This document shows, one piece after another, positions 37,332 to 47,832 of a stretch of DNA of 64,000 bases. Position 1 is the stretch's first letter. The number at the start of each line of letters is the position of its first letter. Location: the NCBI GenBank assembly GCA_030728985.1, contig JANQYI010000011.1, forward strand, positions 1-64,000, in the 5' to 3' direction. The notes beneath the pieces were generated by a model. That model made no database searches and had not been told where the DNA came from. It saw only the letters and a program-made list of their open reading frames with translations. Origin of the DNA: Burkholderiaceae bacterium. GTDB lineage: Bacteria > Pseudomonadota > Gammaproteobacteria > Burkholderiales > Burkholderiaceae_B. The translations under genes were made by a program, and so were the position numbers.

Positions 37332-38641
37332 GAGCGCCCGCCCGCCGTCGTCTTCTAGGCGCTGCAACGATTTTACTTTTACCTGTTATTCCCCGCGTGG
37401 CGATGGCCGCCAAACTTCTCGCTGTGCGAACTTGGCCAGCGGACGACTACACCCGCGTCACGCTGGAGCTCGATAGCGAATTACGCGCCGAGCACTTCAC
37501 CCTTGAAACGCCCCATCGCTTGGTCGTCGATATTCAAGGCATGGAAATGAATTCCGCACTCAACGACCTAGTGCGCAAAGTGAGACCTGACGATCCTTTT
37601 ATCAGCTCGCTGCGCGTGGCGCAGAATCGAGCGAATGTGATCCGGATTGTTTTCGATCTCAAGCAATCTATCGCACCTCAAGTATTCACGCTCAAGCCCG
37701 TTGGTGAATATAAGTACCGCCTCGTGCTCGATCTGTACCCTAAAGTCGCGCAAGATCCGCTGGCGGCACTGCTGAGAAAAATGCCTCAGAAAAAGCTGGA
37801 TGAAGATCCGCTCGCGCGCGTGCTCAGCGAACTCAGTAAAAATCCCAAAGGCACTGGCATGGCAGTCACGCCTGTGATACCCGAGTCGCTCGCACCAAGC
37901 CATGGGCCAAGCACGAGCCCGAAGCCACTGGGTCGTCGTCGCATGGTGACAATCGCGGTCGATGCCGGACACGGCGGAGAGGATCCTGGTGCGATTGGTA
38001 AAGGGGGCACGCGTGAAAAGGACGTCGTGCTTGCGATTGCAAAAAAACTCAAAGCCCGCATCGATGCGACGCCTGGTATGCGCGCCTTCTTGACGCGAGA
38101 TGGCGACTTTTTCGTTCCCCTTCATGTCCGCGTTGAAAAAGCGCGTCGAGTCAAAGCAGATTTGTTTATTTCTGTGCACGCCGATGCGTTTCCTAGACCA
38201 ACAGCGGGCGGAAGCTCGGCGTACGTGTTGTCCGAGCGCGGCGCATCCAGTACTGCCGCAAAATGGTTGGCTGAAAAAGAAAACTCGGCCGACTTGATCG
38301 GCGGCATCAATATTCAAACGCAAAACAATCAAGTCGCGAGAATTTTGCTTGATTTGTCGACCTCGGCTCAAATCAAAGACTCAACCCAACTGGCTTCGAC
38401 CATGTTGGATCAGTTGCGCGGCGTTTATCGCCTGCACAAGCCTCAGGTTGAAAGCGCGGGGTTCGCAGTCCTTCGCGCGCCCGATATGCCTTCCGTGTTG
38501 GTAGAAACAGCGTTTATTAGCAACCCAACCGAAGAACAACTGCTGCGCAGCCCGCAAACGCAAGAGCGCTTTGCCATTGCCATACAAAATGGCATTCAGC
38601 AGTTTTTCAGGGCGAATCCGCATTTAGCCTCGATAGGCTAA
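37283..38641 (+). CDS. amiC: N-acetylmuramoyl-L-alanine amidase AmiC
   Basis: 452 residues. Periplasmic zinc amidase that splits septal peptidoglycan during daughter-cell separation. The N-terminus [20 protein letters not shown] resembles a Tat signal (twin Arg then a hydrophobic stretch, cut near AMA), as in E. coli AmiA/AmiC. An AMIN domain (about 45-150, targeting to the septum) is followed by a linker. The Amidase_3 domain starts at [20 protein letters not shown], with further zinc-site residues in TREKDVVL and FISVHADAF and a C-terminal [17 protein letters not shown]. It overlaps tsaE by 49 bp and mutL by one base. Confidence 0.95.
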   Translation: MDRCNASDKTGRSAELRAPARRRLLGAATILLLPVIPRVAMAAKLLAVRTWPADDYTRVTLELDSELRAEHFTLETPHRLVVDIQGMEMNSALNDLVRKVRPDDPFISSLRVAQNRANVIRIVFDLKQSIAPQVFTLKPVGEYKYRLVLDLYPKVAQDPLAALLRKMPQKKLDEDPLARVLSELSKNPKGTGMAVTPVIPESLAPSHGPSTSPKPLGRRRMVTIAVDAGHGGEDPGAIGKGGTREKDVVLAIAKKLKARIDATPGMRAFLTRDGDFFVPLHVRVEKARRVKADLFISVHADAFPRPTAGGSSAYVLSERGASSTAAKWLAEKENSADLIGGINIQTQNNQVARILLDLSTSAQIKDSTQLASTMLDQLRGVYRLHKPQVESAGFAVLRAPDMPSVLVETAFISNPTEEQLLRSPQTQERFAIAIQNGIQQFFRANPHLASIG

Positions 38642-40440
38642 TGATGTCGAATCGTCGCCCTATTTGTGCCCTGCCCGACTTGCTGGTGAGTCAAATCGCC
38701 GCTGGCGAAGTAATCGAGCGACCCGCTTCCGTTCTCAAAGAACTGGTGGAGAACGCCGTCGATGCGGGTGCGCAGTCAGTTGAGATTCGACTCGAAGCGG
38801 GCGGAATCAGACGGATTGCAGTGATCGATGATGGGAGCGGCATCGAGAAGAATGAACTCGCACTGGCGCTCACGCGTCATGCCACGAGCAAAATCAGCTC
38901 GCTCGAAGAACTCGAGTCCGTCCACTCGATGGGCTTTCGCGGCGAGGCGCTTGCTTCGATCGCAGCAGTCTCTCAACTCACCCTCATTTCACGCACCAAA
39001 GACGCAGACCATGCGTGGTGCCTCGAGCCCGGCACCCTTGAAGCTTCGGCGGCCTCTGGTGCACTGGGTACGACGGTTGAAGTTAAATATTTATTCGATC
39101 GTGTTCCCGCGAGACGTAAATTTTTACGCGCGGAGGCCACTGAATTTGGTCACTGCATCGATGCGATTGAACGCATCGCATTGGCTTTTCCAGAGGTCGG
39201 ATTCCGCGTCTTTCACAACGATCGCGCGGTACGTCAATGGCTTCCCACCTCCGCTCTCAAACGTATCAGCGATGTACTGGGCGCAGAATTCAATGAGCAC
39301 GGCATCGAGGTCAACGCACAAGGCGGCTTGATTGCTCTGATGGGCGTTGTGACCCGCCCCACGGCGGCTCGCGCCCGTGCGGATCGCCAGTTTTTATTTG
39401 TCAACGGCCGTCATGTTCGTGACCGCACCGTCTCGCATGCGATACGCAGCGCCTATGCCGATGTCCTGCATGGTGACCGACAGCCTGCCTTTGTACTTTT
39501 TTTGCAGGTGGATCCCACCGCCGTCGACGTCAATGTCCATCCGGCCAAGCACGAAGTCCGCTTTCGCGACTCTGGCGCGGTGCATCGTTTTGTGCAGCAA
39601 ACGGTCACTCAGGCCCTCGCGGGTGTCGCAGGAACGCAACACGTCTCTGCAACCGGCGCGGACACCTCCTACGGCGCCGCGCAAATGACTGACTCCGCTT
39701 TCGTGCCGACCGCGTTTGCCACCTCGGGATCGTCCAGCGCACCATGGCAAGCCACGACTCAGCGCGCTTTCCAGCTGCGAGAAACGGCTCAAACCAACTC
39801 CACTTCACCGCAGGCTTGGCAGACACTCTACCAGCCGCTTGACGAGCCGACACCCGCCTGGCCCTTAGGACGCGCACTGGCTCAGGTGCATGGCATTTAT
39901 ATCTTGGCGCAGACCAACAGTGGGTTGGCGTTGATCGACATGCACGCCGCGCATGAAAGAGTCGTCTATGAGCAACTCAAAAAAGCACTTGACGCGCGCA
40001 CACTACCTCAACAAAGTCTATTGGTTCCTATTGTGTTTCGCGTCACTGAAAAAGAGCTCGCACTCGCTCAGGAGTTCCAGCCGCACATTGAATCTTTAGG
40101 CTTTGAAATGGCCGCCGTGGGACCACAAGCCTTGGCGCTTCGTGCCGTGCCCGCGATGCTCGCACGCGGCGATTTAGAAGCGCTCGCCCGTGGTGTCTTG
40201 CGCGATCTCGAACAAATTGGCGCGAGTCAACTTTTAACCGAACAACGCAACACCTTGCTGGCGACCATGGCGTGCCATGGTGCTGTGCGTGCCAATCGCC
40301 AATTGACGCTCGAAGAAATGAACGCGTTGCTTCGCCAAATGGAGCAAACCGAACGCGCCGACCAGTGCAATCACGGGCGTCCGACCTGGATTCATTGGAA
40401 TATCTCGGACTTGGACAAATTATTTTTACGTGGTCAATGA
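38641..40440 (+). CDS. mutL: DNA mismatch repair protein MutL
   Basis: 599 residues. GHKL ATPase linking MutS to strand incision. N-terminal motifs are [25 protein letters not shown]-equivalent AVIDDGSGI, and [17 protein letters not shown], with the nearby ATSKI. The C-terminal domain has [16 protein letters not shown], which fits the endonuclease motif DQHA(X)2E(X)4E except Gln to Met, plus [12 protein letters not shown] and CNHGRPTW. These suggest an endonuclease-competent MutL as in bacteria without MutH, unlike E. coli MutL. The start ATG overlaps the amiC stop (TAATG); a second ATG follows directly. Confidence 0.96.
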   Translation: MMSNRRPICALPDLLVSQIAAGEVIERPASVLKELVENAVDAGAQSVEIRLEAGGIRRIAVIDDGSGIEKNELALALTRHATSKISSLEELESVHSMGFRGEALASIAAVSQLTLISRTKDADHAWCLEPGTLEASAASGALGTTVEVKYLFDRVPARRKFLRAEATEFGHCIDAIERIALAFPEVGFRVFHNDRAVRQWLPTSALKRISDVLGAEFNEHGIEVNAQGGLIALMGVVTRPTAARARADRQFLFVNGRHVRDRTVSHAIRSAYADVLHGDRQPAFVLFLQVDPTAVDVNVHPAKHEVRFRDSGAVHRFVQQTVTQALAGVAGTQHVSATGADTSYGAAQMTDSAFVPTAFATSGSSSAPWQATTQRAFQLRETAQTNSTSPQAWQTLYQPLDEPTPAWPLGRALAQVHGIYILAQTNSGLALIDMHAAHERVVYEQLKKALDARTLPQQSLLVPIVFRVTEKELALAQEFQPHIESLGFEMAAVGPQALALRAVPAMLARGDLEALARGVLRDLEQIGASQLLTEQRNTLLATMACHGAVRANRQLTLEEMNALLRQMEQTERADQCNHGRPTWIHWNISDLDKLFLRGQ

Positions 40441-41387
40441 CAGCGCCCGCATTACTTTGCATTGCTGGTCCGACTGCGAGCGGCAAAAGCGCGATCGCAC
40501 GCGCGATCGCAGAGCAATGGCCTTGTGAGATCATCAATGTCGACTCTGCCACCATTTATCGTGGCATGGATATTGGTACAGCCAAGCCCTCGCGCGAGGA
40601 GCGCGCTTCGGTTCACCATCACTTACTGGATATTCTAGATCCGCTCGAATCCTATTCAGCTGCAGCCTTTCGGCGTGATGCGCTCGAGCGTGTCACGCAA
40701 ATCCGCGCACGGGGTCGCTTACCGGTTTTGGTGGGTGGCACGATGCTTTATTTTAAAGCGCTACGTGAAGGGCTCAATGACCTTCCCACTGCAAATCCAG
40801 AAATCAGAAAAGAGCTCGAATTATGTGCGGCAGCGATCGGTTGGCCTGCGATGCATGCGCGACTTGGTGAGGTTGATCCCATCACGGCGGGGAGGCTCTC
40901 GCCCAATGACAGTCAACGGATTCAGAGGGCGCTTGAGATCTGGCGAATCAGTGGCAAACCTATGTCTGAGTTGCTAAACGCCCCGGAGCAAACAGACCAG
41001 CCGCTCAAGACTGTGACGCTCAGCCTTGAGCCTGCGCAGCGAAGTCACTTGCATCAACGCATCGCGTTACGTTTCGATGAGATGCTTGACGAGGGATTGA
41101 TCAAAGAAGTCGAGGCATTGCGCGCGCGAGGCGATCTCCATACGGATTTGCCCTCGATCCGCTGCGTGGGCTATCGACAACTATGGTCGATGCTCAATGG
41201 AGAGATCACGCCAGCTCAGGCCAGAGAGCAAGCCATCGCCGCGACCCGACAACTCGCGAAAAGACAGCTCACTTGGCTCCGGAGTCTGCCCGAGCGCATC
41301 GCCGTGGAGGCTGATGCCCCCGCTGCAGACCGTCAAGCATTAGCAATCGTTGGTCAGCTGATCGATGACCGAACGATTGTGGGTTGA
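40437..41387 (+). CDS. miaA: tRNA dimethylallyltransferase MiaA
   Basis: 316 residues from the ATG overlapping the mutL stop (ATGA). Adds a dimethylallyl group to A37 of tRNAs reading UNN codons. The P-loop is [19 protein letters not shown]. The catalytic Asp lies in [19 protein letters not shown], followed by [37 protein letters not shown] and [16 protein letters not shown], and by [14 protein letters not shown] near the C-terminus. The open frame runs further upstream inside mutL without similarity. It is the last gene of the tsaE-amiC-mutL-miaA operon. Confidence 0.96.
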   Translation: MTAPALLCIAGPTASGKSAIARAIAEQWPCEIINVDSATIYRGMDIGTAKPSREERASVHHHLLDILDPLESYSAAAFRRDALERVTQIRARGRLPVLVGGTMLYFKALREGLNDLPTANPEIRKELELCAAAIGWPAMHARLGEVDPITAGRLSPNDSQRIQRALEIWRISGKPMSELLNAPEQTDQPLKTVTLSLEPAQRSHLHQRIALRFDEMLDEGLIKEVEALRARGDLHTDLPSIRCVGYRQLWSMLNGEITPAQAREQAIAATRQLAKRQLTWLRSLPERIAVEADAPAADRQALAIVGQLIDDRTIVG

Positions 41388-41403
41388 AGTATTGCGGGCA
41401 GCG

Positions 41404-42450
41404 TCAAAGCACCACCGTTTGCGCGTCTGTCGCGGCGCACTCAGCGATCTCACCGATTTGATAGACTGTTTCGCCCTGTGCCCTGAGAGCCTGACTAATC
41501 GCCTCTGCCTGCGAGGAGGAGACGACCGCAACCATCCCAATTCCGCAGTTGAAAACGCGATACATCTCAGTGTCGGCCACGCCACCTTGCTGCTGCAACC
41601 AGCTAAACAATTTGGGCATTTCCCAGGCATCGCGGTGCAAGCGCGCCTGCAAGCCAGGCTGAAGGATACGCGGCACATTATCGAGTAAACCACCCCCCGT
41701 GATGTGCGCCAAGCCTTTGATTGCTTTGCCAAAACTCTTGAGGACCGCTAAAACCGGCTTGACGTACAAGTGCGTGGGCGCCATCACGACATCGCCCAAG
41801 GGCCGACCATGAAAGTCTTGCTCGGGTCGCGCGTTGGCACGTTGTAGGATTTTGCGCAAAAGGGAATAACCGTTGGAATGTGCGCCACTTGAGGCCAATC
41901 CAAGCACGACGTCGCCCGGCTGGATCGACTTGCCATCGATCAGCAAAGACTTTTCGGCCGCACCGACGGCAAAACCAGCCAAATCGTACTCACCATCCGG
42001 GTACATCCCGGGCATCTCAGCCGTTTCACCGCCGATCAAGGCGCAACCCGAAAGCTCGCAACCCTTGGCGATACCGCCGATCACTTGGGCTGCGACATCG
42101 ACGGAAAGTTTTCCGCAGGCGAAATAATCCAGAAAAAAGAGCGGTTCAGCGCCCTGAACAAGGATGTCATTGACACTCATCGCCACGAGATCAATGCCCA
42201 CGGTGTCATGGCGCTGCCAATCAAACGCGAGTCTGAGCTTGGTACCGACACCATCGGTGCCAGAGACCAAAACAGGTTCTTTGTAGCGCTTAGGCACCTC
42301 GAAGAGCGCACCAAAACCGCCGATACCAGCCAAGACGCCCTCGCGCATCGTGCGCGCGGCAAGGGGTTTAATACGATCTACAAGGGCATCGCCCGCATCG
42401 ATATCGACGCCAGCGTCACGGTAAGTCAGAGGTGCTTGAGGTTGAGTCAT
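41404..42450 (-). CDS. purM: phosphoribosylformylglycinamidine cyclo-ligase PurM
   Basis: 348 residues. AIR synthetase of purine synthesis (FGAM plus ATP to AIR). It starts [20 protein letters not shown], has [10 protein letters not shown] and [15 protein letters not shown], and then [53 protein letters not shown] and [16 protein letters not shown] follow. All are conserved PurM blocks. It is convergent with miaA (16-bp gap) and divergent from hda (70-bp gap), the purM-hda pairing common in proteobacteria. Confidence 0.97.
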   Translation of the reverse strand: MTQPQAPLTYRDAGVDIDAGDALVDRIKPLAARTMREGVLAGIGGFGALFEVPKRYKEPVLVSGTDGVGTKLRLAFDWQRHDTVGIDLVAMSVNDILVQGAEPLFFLDYFACGKLSVDVAAQVIGGIAKGCELSGCALIGGETAEMPGMYPDGEYDLAGFAVGAAEKSLLIDGKSIQPGDVVLGLASSGAHSNGYSLLRKILQRANARPEQDFHGRPLGDVVMAPTHLYVKPVLAVLKSFGKAIKGLAHITGGGLLDNVPRILQPGLQARLHRDAWEMPKLFSWLQQQGGVADTEMYRVFNCGIGMVAVVSSSQAEAISQALRAQGETVYQIGEIAECAATDAQTVVL

Positions 42451-42520
42451 GGGAAAAAGCCGTGGTTGTGTGACAATTGTGGACTTATGTCCGTATTTTT
42501 ACTAATTTTACGATGAGTCG

Positions 42521-43222
42521 ATGAGTCGGCAGTTACTTCTAGAAATCGTACCGACCCAAAGTCCTAGTTTGGACAATACTGTGGTGGGTGCAAACGCCGC
42601 TGCCCTCGAGGCGGCTAGAACGCTGTCGCCCGGCCGAGCGCTCTATTTATGGGGCCCTCCGGGCTGCGGACGCAGCCATTTGCTCCGTGCGATGATCAAA
42701 GACAAAAAAGCCCGACTGATCGACATCGCGACCGCCCCAGAAGAGATGATGGCATTGGCCACCCTGTCCGCAGACCTGAACCGCGCGGAGACGATTGCGG
42801 TCGACGATATTCAGGAAATGACCGCGCAACAGCAGGCTGCGGTCTTTGCCCTGTACAATCGCTGGCGCGAGCTTGCTGCGACAGATCAGGCGTTTCGGCT
42901 AGTTGTGACCGGGGATCGGGCACCCATGATGATGTCTTTGCGCGAAGACCTGCGCACTCGCCTAGGCTGGGATCTGGTGTTTCGGCTCGAGCCGCTTTCG
43001 GATGCGGAAAAGTTCGAGGCACTTTCCGCCTATGCGCTTAACCGTGGTTTGCCACTCTCCGAAGACGTGCTGGACTGGATGTTGACCCACTACACCCGCG
43101 ATATCCGGCAACTTTTTGCTCTGGTGGACGCCCTGGACCGGTACTCCCTCTCCAAACACCGTAACGTCACGGTCCCGCTTGTGCGCCAAATGCTGACAGA
43201 CCGAGAATTTTTACAATCATGA
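42521..43222 (+). CDS. hda: Hda, DnaA-related regulator of replication initiation
   Basis: 233 residues. With the sliding clamp, Hda stimulates ATP hydrolysis by DnaA after initiation. The N-terminal QLLLEI resembles the Hda clamp-binding motif (QLxLx). The AAA+ core has a DnaA-type P-loop GPPGCGRSH at 45-53, Walker B VDDIQEM, sensor-1 LVVTGDRAP, LGWDLVFRLEPLSDAEKFEAL and sensor-2 YTRDIRQLFALVDALDRYSL. It lacks DnaA domain IV, as expected. The octamer cgatgagt is duplicated at the start, so an ATG at 42513 is out of frame; the ATG at 42521 is in frame. Confidence 0.9.
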   Translation: MSRQLLLEIVPTQSPSLDNTVVGANAAALEAARTLSPGRALYLWGPPGCGRSHLLRAMIKDKKARLIDIATAPEEMMALATLSADLNRAETIAVDDIQEMTAQQQAAVFALYNRWRELAATDQAFRLVVTGDRAPMMMSLREDLRTRLGWDLVFRLEPLSDAEKFEALSAYALNRGLPLSEDVLDWMLTHYTRDIRQLFALVDALDRYSLSKHRNVTVPLVRQMLTDREFLQS

Positions 43223-43917
43223 CCTCCAAAAGACTCGCACTTTTCGATCTCGACCACACACTCCTCCCTCTCGATAGCGACTATCAATGGGCGGTTTTTA
43301 TGGCCAAGTCCGGACGCGCCGGCGACCCCGTCGAAGCCTTGCGCCGTAACGAAGAGTTGATGGACCGCTACAACGCGGGCGAGTTGACCGCGGAGCAAGC
43401 CGCCGAATTCATGCTGGGTTTACTCGCGGCGCATCCTGCGCACCTGCTTGCGGCTTGGCACGAAGAGTTCATGCAAAAAATAATCCGACCCGCCATGACG
43501 CAACAGGCGATCGAATTGGTGCAACAGCACTTGGCAGCCGGCGACCTCTGCGCGGTCGTGACGGCAACAAACAGTTTCGTGACCGCACCGATCGCGCGCG
43601 CTTTTGGGGTCCCGACGCTTATCGCCACAGACCCCGAATACATTGCCGGACGCTACACAGGCAAAATTTTAGGCACACCGAGCTTTAAACACGGCAAAGT
43701 TGTGCGCGTCAATCAGTGGCTCGCGGGACGCGATCTGCGTCTTGATGATTTCGATGAATCCTATTTCTATAGCGACTCCATCAACGACCTTCCCTTGCTC
43801 GACGCCGTCACGCATCCGATCGTGACCAATCCGAGCGAAAGCCTGCTCGCGATCGCACAACAACGCAACTGGCCCGTGCTCAACCTTTTTAACAAGCTCG
43901 CCGACGATAAATCCTGA
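43219..43917 (+). CDS. HAD-IB family phosphatase (SerB/CicA-like)
   Basis: 232 residues. The HAD motif I is LALFDLDHTLLPLDSDY (nucleophile Asp10, acid Asp12). Motif II has VVTATNSFVTAPIARAFG, with Lys in SFKHGKVVRV and motif III in YFYSDSINDLPLL. The HAD-IB subfamily includes phosphoserine phosphatase-like and CicA proteins, so the substrate is unproven. It overlaps hda by 4 bp (ATGA) and pcnB by one base, so it belongs to the hda-pcnB-folK operon. Confidence 0.87.
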   Translation: MTSKRLALFDLDHTLLPLDSDYQWAVFMAKSGRAGDPVEALRRNEELMDRYNAGELTAEQAAEFMLGLLAAHPAHLLAAWHEEFMQKIIRPAMTQQAIELVQQHLAAGDLCAVVTATNSFVTAPIARAFGVPTLIATDPEYIAGRYTGKILGTPSFKHGKVVRVNQWLAGRDLRLDDFDESYFYSDSINDLPLLDAVTHPIVTNPSESLLAIAQQRNWPVLNLFNKLADDKS

Positions 43918-45293
43918 TGCTTACAGACACCCTTAAACGCTTCGTCGGTCAGTTGTTTGGCCAGAGATCTCAAGGTTTACGACGGATCAATAAAGATAAG
44001 CACGGCATTGATCGCCGTTTTGTTTCACGTCACGCCATCAAGGTCTGCGAGGTTTTGCAACACGAGGGCTATCAAGCCTATATCGTTGGAGGCGCCGTCC
44101 GAGATTTGATTATCGGTCTTGAACCCAAAGACTTTGACGTCGCGACCAATGCAACACCCGAACAAATTCGTCCGTTGTTTAGACGCGCCCGTATTATCGG
44201 ACGACGCTTCCAACTGGTCCATGTGGTGTTTGGACAGGAGATCATTGAAACATCTACCTTCAGAGCGCCCGCTTCAGAGTCGCAATCGACGGATGGACAT
44301 GGTCGCATCCTGCGCGACAACGAGTTTGGCACGCATGCCCAAGATGCCGCACGGCGCGATCTCACCATCAATGCGCTTTACTACGACCCCACGACCGAAG
44401 AAGTCATCGATTACCACAATGGTGTCGACGACCTTAAACATCGGGTAATCCGTATGATTGGGGATCCGAGTGTTCGCTATCGCGAAGACCCTGTGCGAAT
44501 GCTGCGTGCGGTTCGCTTCGCGGTCAAGGTCAAAGGCAAGATCGAACCCTCCACAAGAGAGCCTTTAGCCTCGTTGGCCAATCTTATCGAGAATGTACCC
44601 GCCTCGCGTTTGTTTGATGAAATGCTCAAGCTTCTGACCTGTGGTCAAGCAATGGAGTGCTTAAAGCAACTCCGTCAAGACGGCTTGCATCAAGGCATCC
44701 TCCCTTTGCTGGATGTCGTGCTCGAGCAACCGGGCGGAGAGGCGTTTATCGAGCTTGCGCTTGAGCGGACCGATCAACGCGTGCGGAGCGGTAAGACGGT
44801 GAGTCCGAGCTTTTTATTCGCCGCCCTGCTCTGGCATCAGGTTGACGTGCGCTGGAAACAACGGATTGCCGCTGGCGAATCCTCTATTCAGGCACTGATG
44901 GAAGCTGCGGACTCTGTGCTCGATGAGCAAACAGAAAAGCTTGCGATTCAAAAACGTTTTAGCGCGGACATGCGAGAAATCTGGTTTATGCAACCGCGTT
45001 TTGAAAAGCGTCTGCCCAAATCTATCTGGCGAATGTTCGAACAACCTCGTTTTAGAGCGGCGGTTGATTTTCTACAACTTCGGGCTGCGGCCCATCAGTT
45101 TGATAGCGTTCTTGCGCAATGGTGGATGGATCTCGCCAATGCCGACGACGATGCTCGCGCGGAGATGCTCGAAGCGTTGAGTAGACTCCCCCGCGAATCC
45201 AGTACGACGGGGACGCGCGCGCGCAGTCGTCGCAAACGCAGCCCACGAACGGCTGCGAGCGCGACTCGTTCCCCTCCTGCTGACGTTAACTAG
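43917..45293 (+). CDS. pcnB: poly(A) polymerase I
   Basis: 458 residues. Adds 3' poly(A) tails to RNA, promoting decay. The class II nucleotidyltransferase core has VGGAVRDLIIGLEPKDFDV with the DxD metal pair, RRARIIGRRFQLVHVVFG, RRDLTINALYYDP and IRMIGDPSVRYREDPVRMLR. The domain CCAxx-like R-rich helix FAVKVKGKIEPSTREPLASL follows. The C-terminal ~40 residues are Arg/Ser/Thr-rich and low complexity. It is distinguished from a CCA-adding enzyme by length and by the PcnB-type tail. Start TGATG overlap with the HAD gene. Confidence 0.92.
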   Translation: MLTDTLKRFVGQLFGQRSQGLRRINKDKHGIDRRFVSRHAIKVCEVLQHEGYQAYIVGGAVRDLIIGLEPKDFDVATNATPEQIRPLFRRARIIGRRFQLVHVVFGQEIIETSTFRAPASESQSTDGHGRILRDNEFGTHAQDAARRDLTINALYYDPTTEEVIDYHNGVDDLKHRVIRMIGDPSVRYREDPVRMLRAVRFAVKVKGKIEPSTREPLASLANLIENVPASRLFDEMLKLLTCGQAMECLKQLRQDGLHQGILPLLDVVLEQPGGEAFIELALERTDQRVRSGKTVSPSFLFAALLWHQVDVRWKQRIAAGESSIQALMEAADSVLDEQTEKLAIQKRFSADMREIWFMQPRFEKRLPKSIWRMFEQPRFRAAVDFLQLRAAAHQFDSVLAQWWMDLANADDDARAEMLEALSRLPRESSTTGTRARSRRKRSPRTAASATRSPPADVN

Positions 45294-45305
45294 GTTTTGA
45301 ACAAG

Positions 45306-45779
45306 ATGTCTGTGCGAGCCTTGATTGGTTTAGGGGCGAATCTAGGCCAGGCCCGAGACACCATCGAGCGCGCGCTTGAGGGACTCAGAAATACCCCCGG
45401 CATCGAGTCATTGGTCGTTGCTCCCTTGTATGGCAGCGATCCGATCGATGCGCAGGGACCGCCCTTTGTGAACACCGTGGCACTCATCCAGACGACTCTG
45501 GCGCCCTTGACACTTCTTGATGCCTTACAGGCGCTTGAATATGCGTATGGACGAGAGCGGTCGGTTCGCAACGCGCCCCGCACACTGGATCTGGATTTGC
45601 TCTGGTACGACGGTGTCACGATGGAAACACCCAGGCTGACCTTGCCTCACCCGCGCATGCACGAGAGAGCCTTTGTGCTCAAGCCCTTGGGAGATCTTGT
45701 CCCCGAACTCAGGCTCAAGCAAGGCAGCATTATGGTGCTGCTTGAGCGATGCGGCGACCAAAAGCTCTGGCCGCTTTGA
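45306..45779 (+). CDS. folK: 6-hydroxymethyl-7,8-dihydropterin pyrophosphokinase FolK
   Basis: 157 residues. Transfers pyrophosphate from ATP to hydroxymethyl-dihydropterin before the FolP step. Signature segments are IGLGANLGQARDTIERAL, LYGSDPIDAQGPPFVNTVAL and RNAPRTLDLDLLWYDG (the HPPK signature). LPHPRMHERAFVLKPLGDL follows. I chose the ATG at 45306; an in-frame TTG three codons earlier sits almost on top of the pcnB stop. The pcnB-folK neighbourhood is conserved in proteobacteria. Confidence 0.95.
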   Translation: MSVRALIGLGANLGQARDTIERALEGLRNTPGIESLVVAPLYGSDPIDAQGPPFVNTVALIQTTLAPLTLLDALQALEYAYGRERSVRNAPRTLDLDLLWYDGVTMETPRLTLPHPRMHERAFVLKPLGDLVPELRLKQGSIMVLLERCGDQKLWPL

Positions 45780-45795
45780 GTTTAATCGCGCTGCG

Positions 45796-46989
45796 CTAAA
45801 TGGCCTTGGCCGCCTCGAGTTTGGCAATAATTTCGGCGCTAACACCCAAAGATTTCAAGATCGAGATCGTGTGTTCGCCAATGTCCGGGATCGGATCCAT
45901 ACGCGCATCAAAAGCGCTGCTCGTCGCGGGTGGCAGCAAAGCCGGCAACGCGCCCACGGGCGTCTGTACCTCTGTCCAACGCTGACGGGCTTTGAGTTGT
46001 GGGTGCGCCCAGACGTCTTTCATCTCATTGACGCGGGCATTCGCGATTTGAGCCTTTTCCAGCGCCTCGATCACCTGGTCAATCGTCATCTTGGCAAACG
46101 CGTCCACAATGAGCCCACGCAAGCCATCGCGATTCGCGACGCGCTTGGATGTTGAGTCATAACGCGGGTCTTTCGCCAACGCAGGTTGATTGAGCACTTT
46201 TTCACAAAAGATCTGCCATTCGCGCTCGTTTTGGAGCCCGAGCATGACGTTGCTTCCATCTCCGACCGGAAAGGGACCGTAGGGATAGATCGTGGCGTGG
46301 GCAGCGCCTGCGCGTGGTGGTGGTGACTGCCCCTCGAACGCGTAATACAACGGAAAGCTCATCCACTCGACCATACTCTCGAGCATCGACACATCAAGAT
46401 GACTGCCCAGACCAGTTTTGTGACGCAACAGCAAGGCATTCAAAATGCTGGAGTAGGCATAGGAGCCTGCAGCGATATCCGCGATCGAGCAACCCGCTTT
46501 GGCAGGCGCATCGGGCGAACCCGTGACAGAGATGAAACCGCTTTCACTTTGAATCAGCAAATCATAGGCTTTCTTAGTCTCATACGGACCACCCTCACCA
46601 TAACCCGAGATATCGCACACAATCAGCCTGGGGAAACGTTTGTGCAAAGCCTCGAACGACAAGCCCATCCGCGCAGCCGCACCAGGCGCCAGGTTTTGTA
46701 CGAGTACATCGGTCTCGGCCAATAGTTCATTCAAAATCGGACCCGCGTCCTCATGCTTGAGATCTAGCGTCAGACTTTCTTTGGAACGATTCGTCCACAC
46801 AAAGTGCGAAGCCATCCCCCGCGTACGTTCATCGTACTTGCGGGCAAAATCGCCGACACCTGGACGCTCAACTTTGATGACGCGCGCGCCGTTGTCAGCA
46901 AGTTGTCGCGTACAAAAAGGCGCCGCAATCGCATGTTCCAGGCTAACAACCGTAATCCCATCGAGTGGGCGTGGACCAACTTTTTTCAT
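45796..46989 (-). CDS. family III CoA-transferase (CaiB/BaiF), catabolic island left operon
   Basis: 397 residues, the last gene of a leftward four-gene operon. Visible: LDGITVVSLEHAIAAPFCTR, GARVIKVERPGVGDFARKYD, VLVQNLAPGAAARMGLSFE, ISGYGEGGPYETKKAYDLLI and the catalytic Asp candidate in CSIADIAAGSYAYSSILNA. It resembles the group that includes mesaconyl-CoA C1-C4 and succinyl-CoA:dicarboxylate CoA-transferases, but sequence alone cannot fix the acid. It overlaps the upstream hydratase gene by 4 bp. It is convergent with folK, with only 16 bp between them and no terminator seen. Confidence 0.88.
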   Translation of the reverse strand: MKKVGPRPLDGITVVSLEHAIAAPFCTRQLADNGARVIKVERPGVGDFARKYDERTRGMASHFVWTNRSKESLTLDLKHEDAGPILNELLAETDVLVQNLAPGAAARMGLSFEALHKRFPRLIVCDISGYGEGGPYETKKAYDLLIQSESGFISVTGSPDAPAKAGCSIADIAAGSYAYSSILNALLLRHKTGLGSHLDVSMLESMVEWMSFPLYYAFEGQSPPPRAGAAHATIYPYGPFPVGDGSNVMLGLQNEREWQIFCEKVLNQPALAKDPRYDSTSKRVANRDGLRGLIVDAFAKMTIDQVIEALEKAQIANARVNEMKDVWAHPQLKARQRWTEVQTPVGALPALLPPATSSAFDARMDPIPDIGEHTISILKSLGVSAEIIAKLEAAKAI

Positions 46990-47816
46990 ACTTCAAACCT
47001 CAGTTCTGCTTGGTGGGCAAGTGTGCCGTCTTGTTCGGCCCACAGTTTGGCCTCGCCAGGCGAAGCGATCATCCCGGCGACCGAGAAAGGTGTTGGTGCG
47101 ATCAAGGGACGCAAACCACGATAGGCGAGATGCCGCAACTGAGCGGCAGGGTTGGCGTTGACAAAAGCGCGACACATCAGCGTCGCGATCAAAGGACCGT
47201 GAATCACTAAACCCGGGTAACCCTCGGTCTGCGTGACATAAGGATGATCGTAGTGAATGCGGTGGCTGTTGAACGTCACGGCCGAGTATCTGAACAACAA
47301 TACAGGACTGGGATCGACGGGCTCTTTCCATTGCGCCTCGGGTGCCGGCTCAGTGCCTTGAAGCTTTGGAGGGCTGGGCTCGCGATACACGATGTCCTGC
47401 TCTTCGCTGATGACAAGTTTGCCTTCTTGCACGATGTCGTGCTTGACAGTCACAAACAACAGAGAACCCGTGCGTCCCTGTTTTTCTTTGATCGCCAAGA
47501 CCGTAGAGGTTTTTTGCGCCTCGATGCCGACGAGTAAGCCCTCGTTAAAGGTAACACGCCCACCCGCCCACATCCGATTACGATTGTCTGCAGGCGGCAG
47601 AAAACTGCCGCGAGCAGGATGGCCGTCGAGACCTGTTTGCGCGATGGGCACCGTCTCAAGGAAAAAAGCCCAATGCCAGAGATGCGGAATTGTTTGTCCT
47701 ATTTGTGGGGTAGATTCACCCAGCGTGGAGGCAATACAAGCCGTATGACCCGGATCCATGCGATCCACCACCGTTTGGGACTTGCCTAACCAGGCATTTA
47801 AATCTGTCGTCGACAT
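46986..47816 (-). CDS. FAS1-like/HTD2-type hotdog hydratase (mesaconyl-C4-CoA or itaconyl-CoA hydratase-like)
   Basis: 276 residues. The N-terminal half is a FAS1-like dehydratase hotdog (HLWHWAFFLETVPIAQTGL; ARGSFLPPADNRNRMWAGG; VTFNEGLLVG). The C-terminal half carries the catalytic hotdog with FNSHRIHYDHPYVTQTEGYP and GLVIHGPLIATLM. This architecture is shared by mitochondrial HTD2, mesaconyl-C4-CoA hydratase and Pseudomonas Ich. It hydrates or dehydrates an acyl-CoA; which one is not decided by sequence. Placed between acyl-CoA dehydrogenase and CoA-transferase genes, it probably hydrates the enoyl-CoA product of the dehydrogenases. Confidence 0.82.
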   Translation of the reverse strand: MSTTDLNAWLGKSQTVVDRMDPGHTACIASTLGESTPQIGQTIPHLWHWAFFLETVPIAQTGLDGHPARGSFLPPADNRNRMWAGGRVTFNEGLLVGIEAQKTSTVLAIKEKQGRTGSLLFVTVKHDIVQEGKLVISEEQDIVYREPSPPKLQGTEPAPEAQWKEPVDPSPVLLFRYSAVTFNSHRIHYDHPYVTQTEGYPGLVIHGPLIATLMCRAFVNANPAAQLRHLAYRGLRPLIAPTPFSVAGMIASPGEAKLWAEQDGTLAHQAELRFEV

Positions 47817-47832
47817 CTACAGGCTTCCTTAT

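Noticed and set aside
42505-42530. duplicated octamer cgatgagt at the hda start as a regulatory repeat
   Set aside because: Only two copies, partly within the coding start, with no palindrome or known operator similarity.
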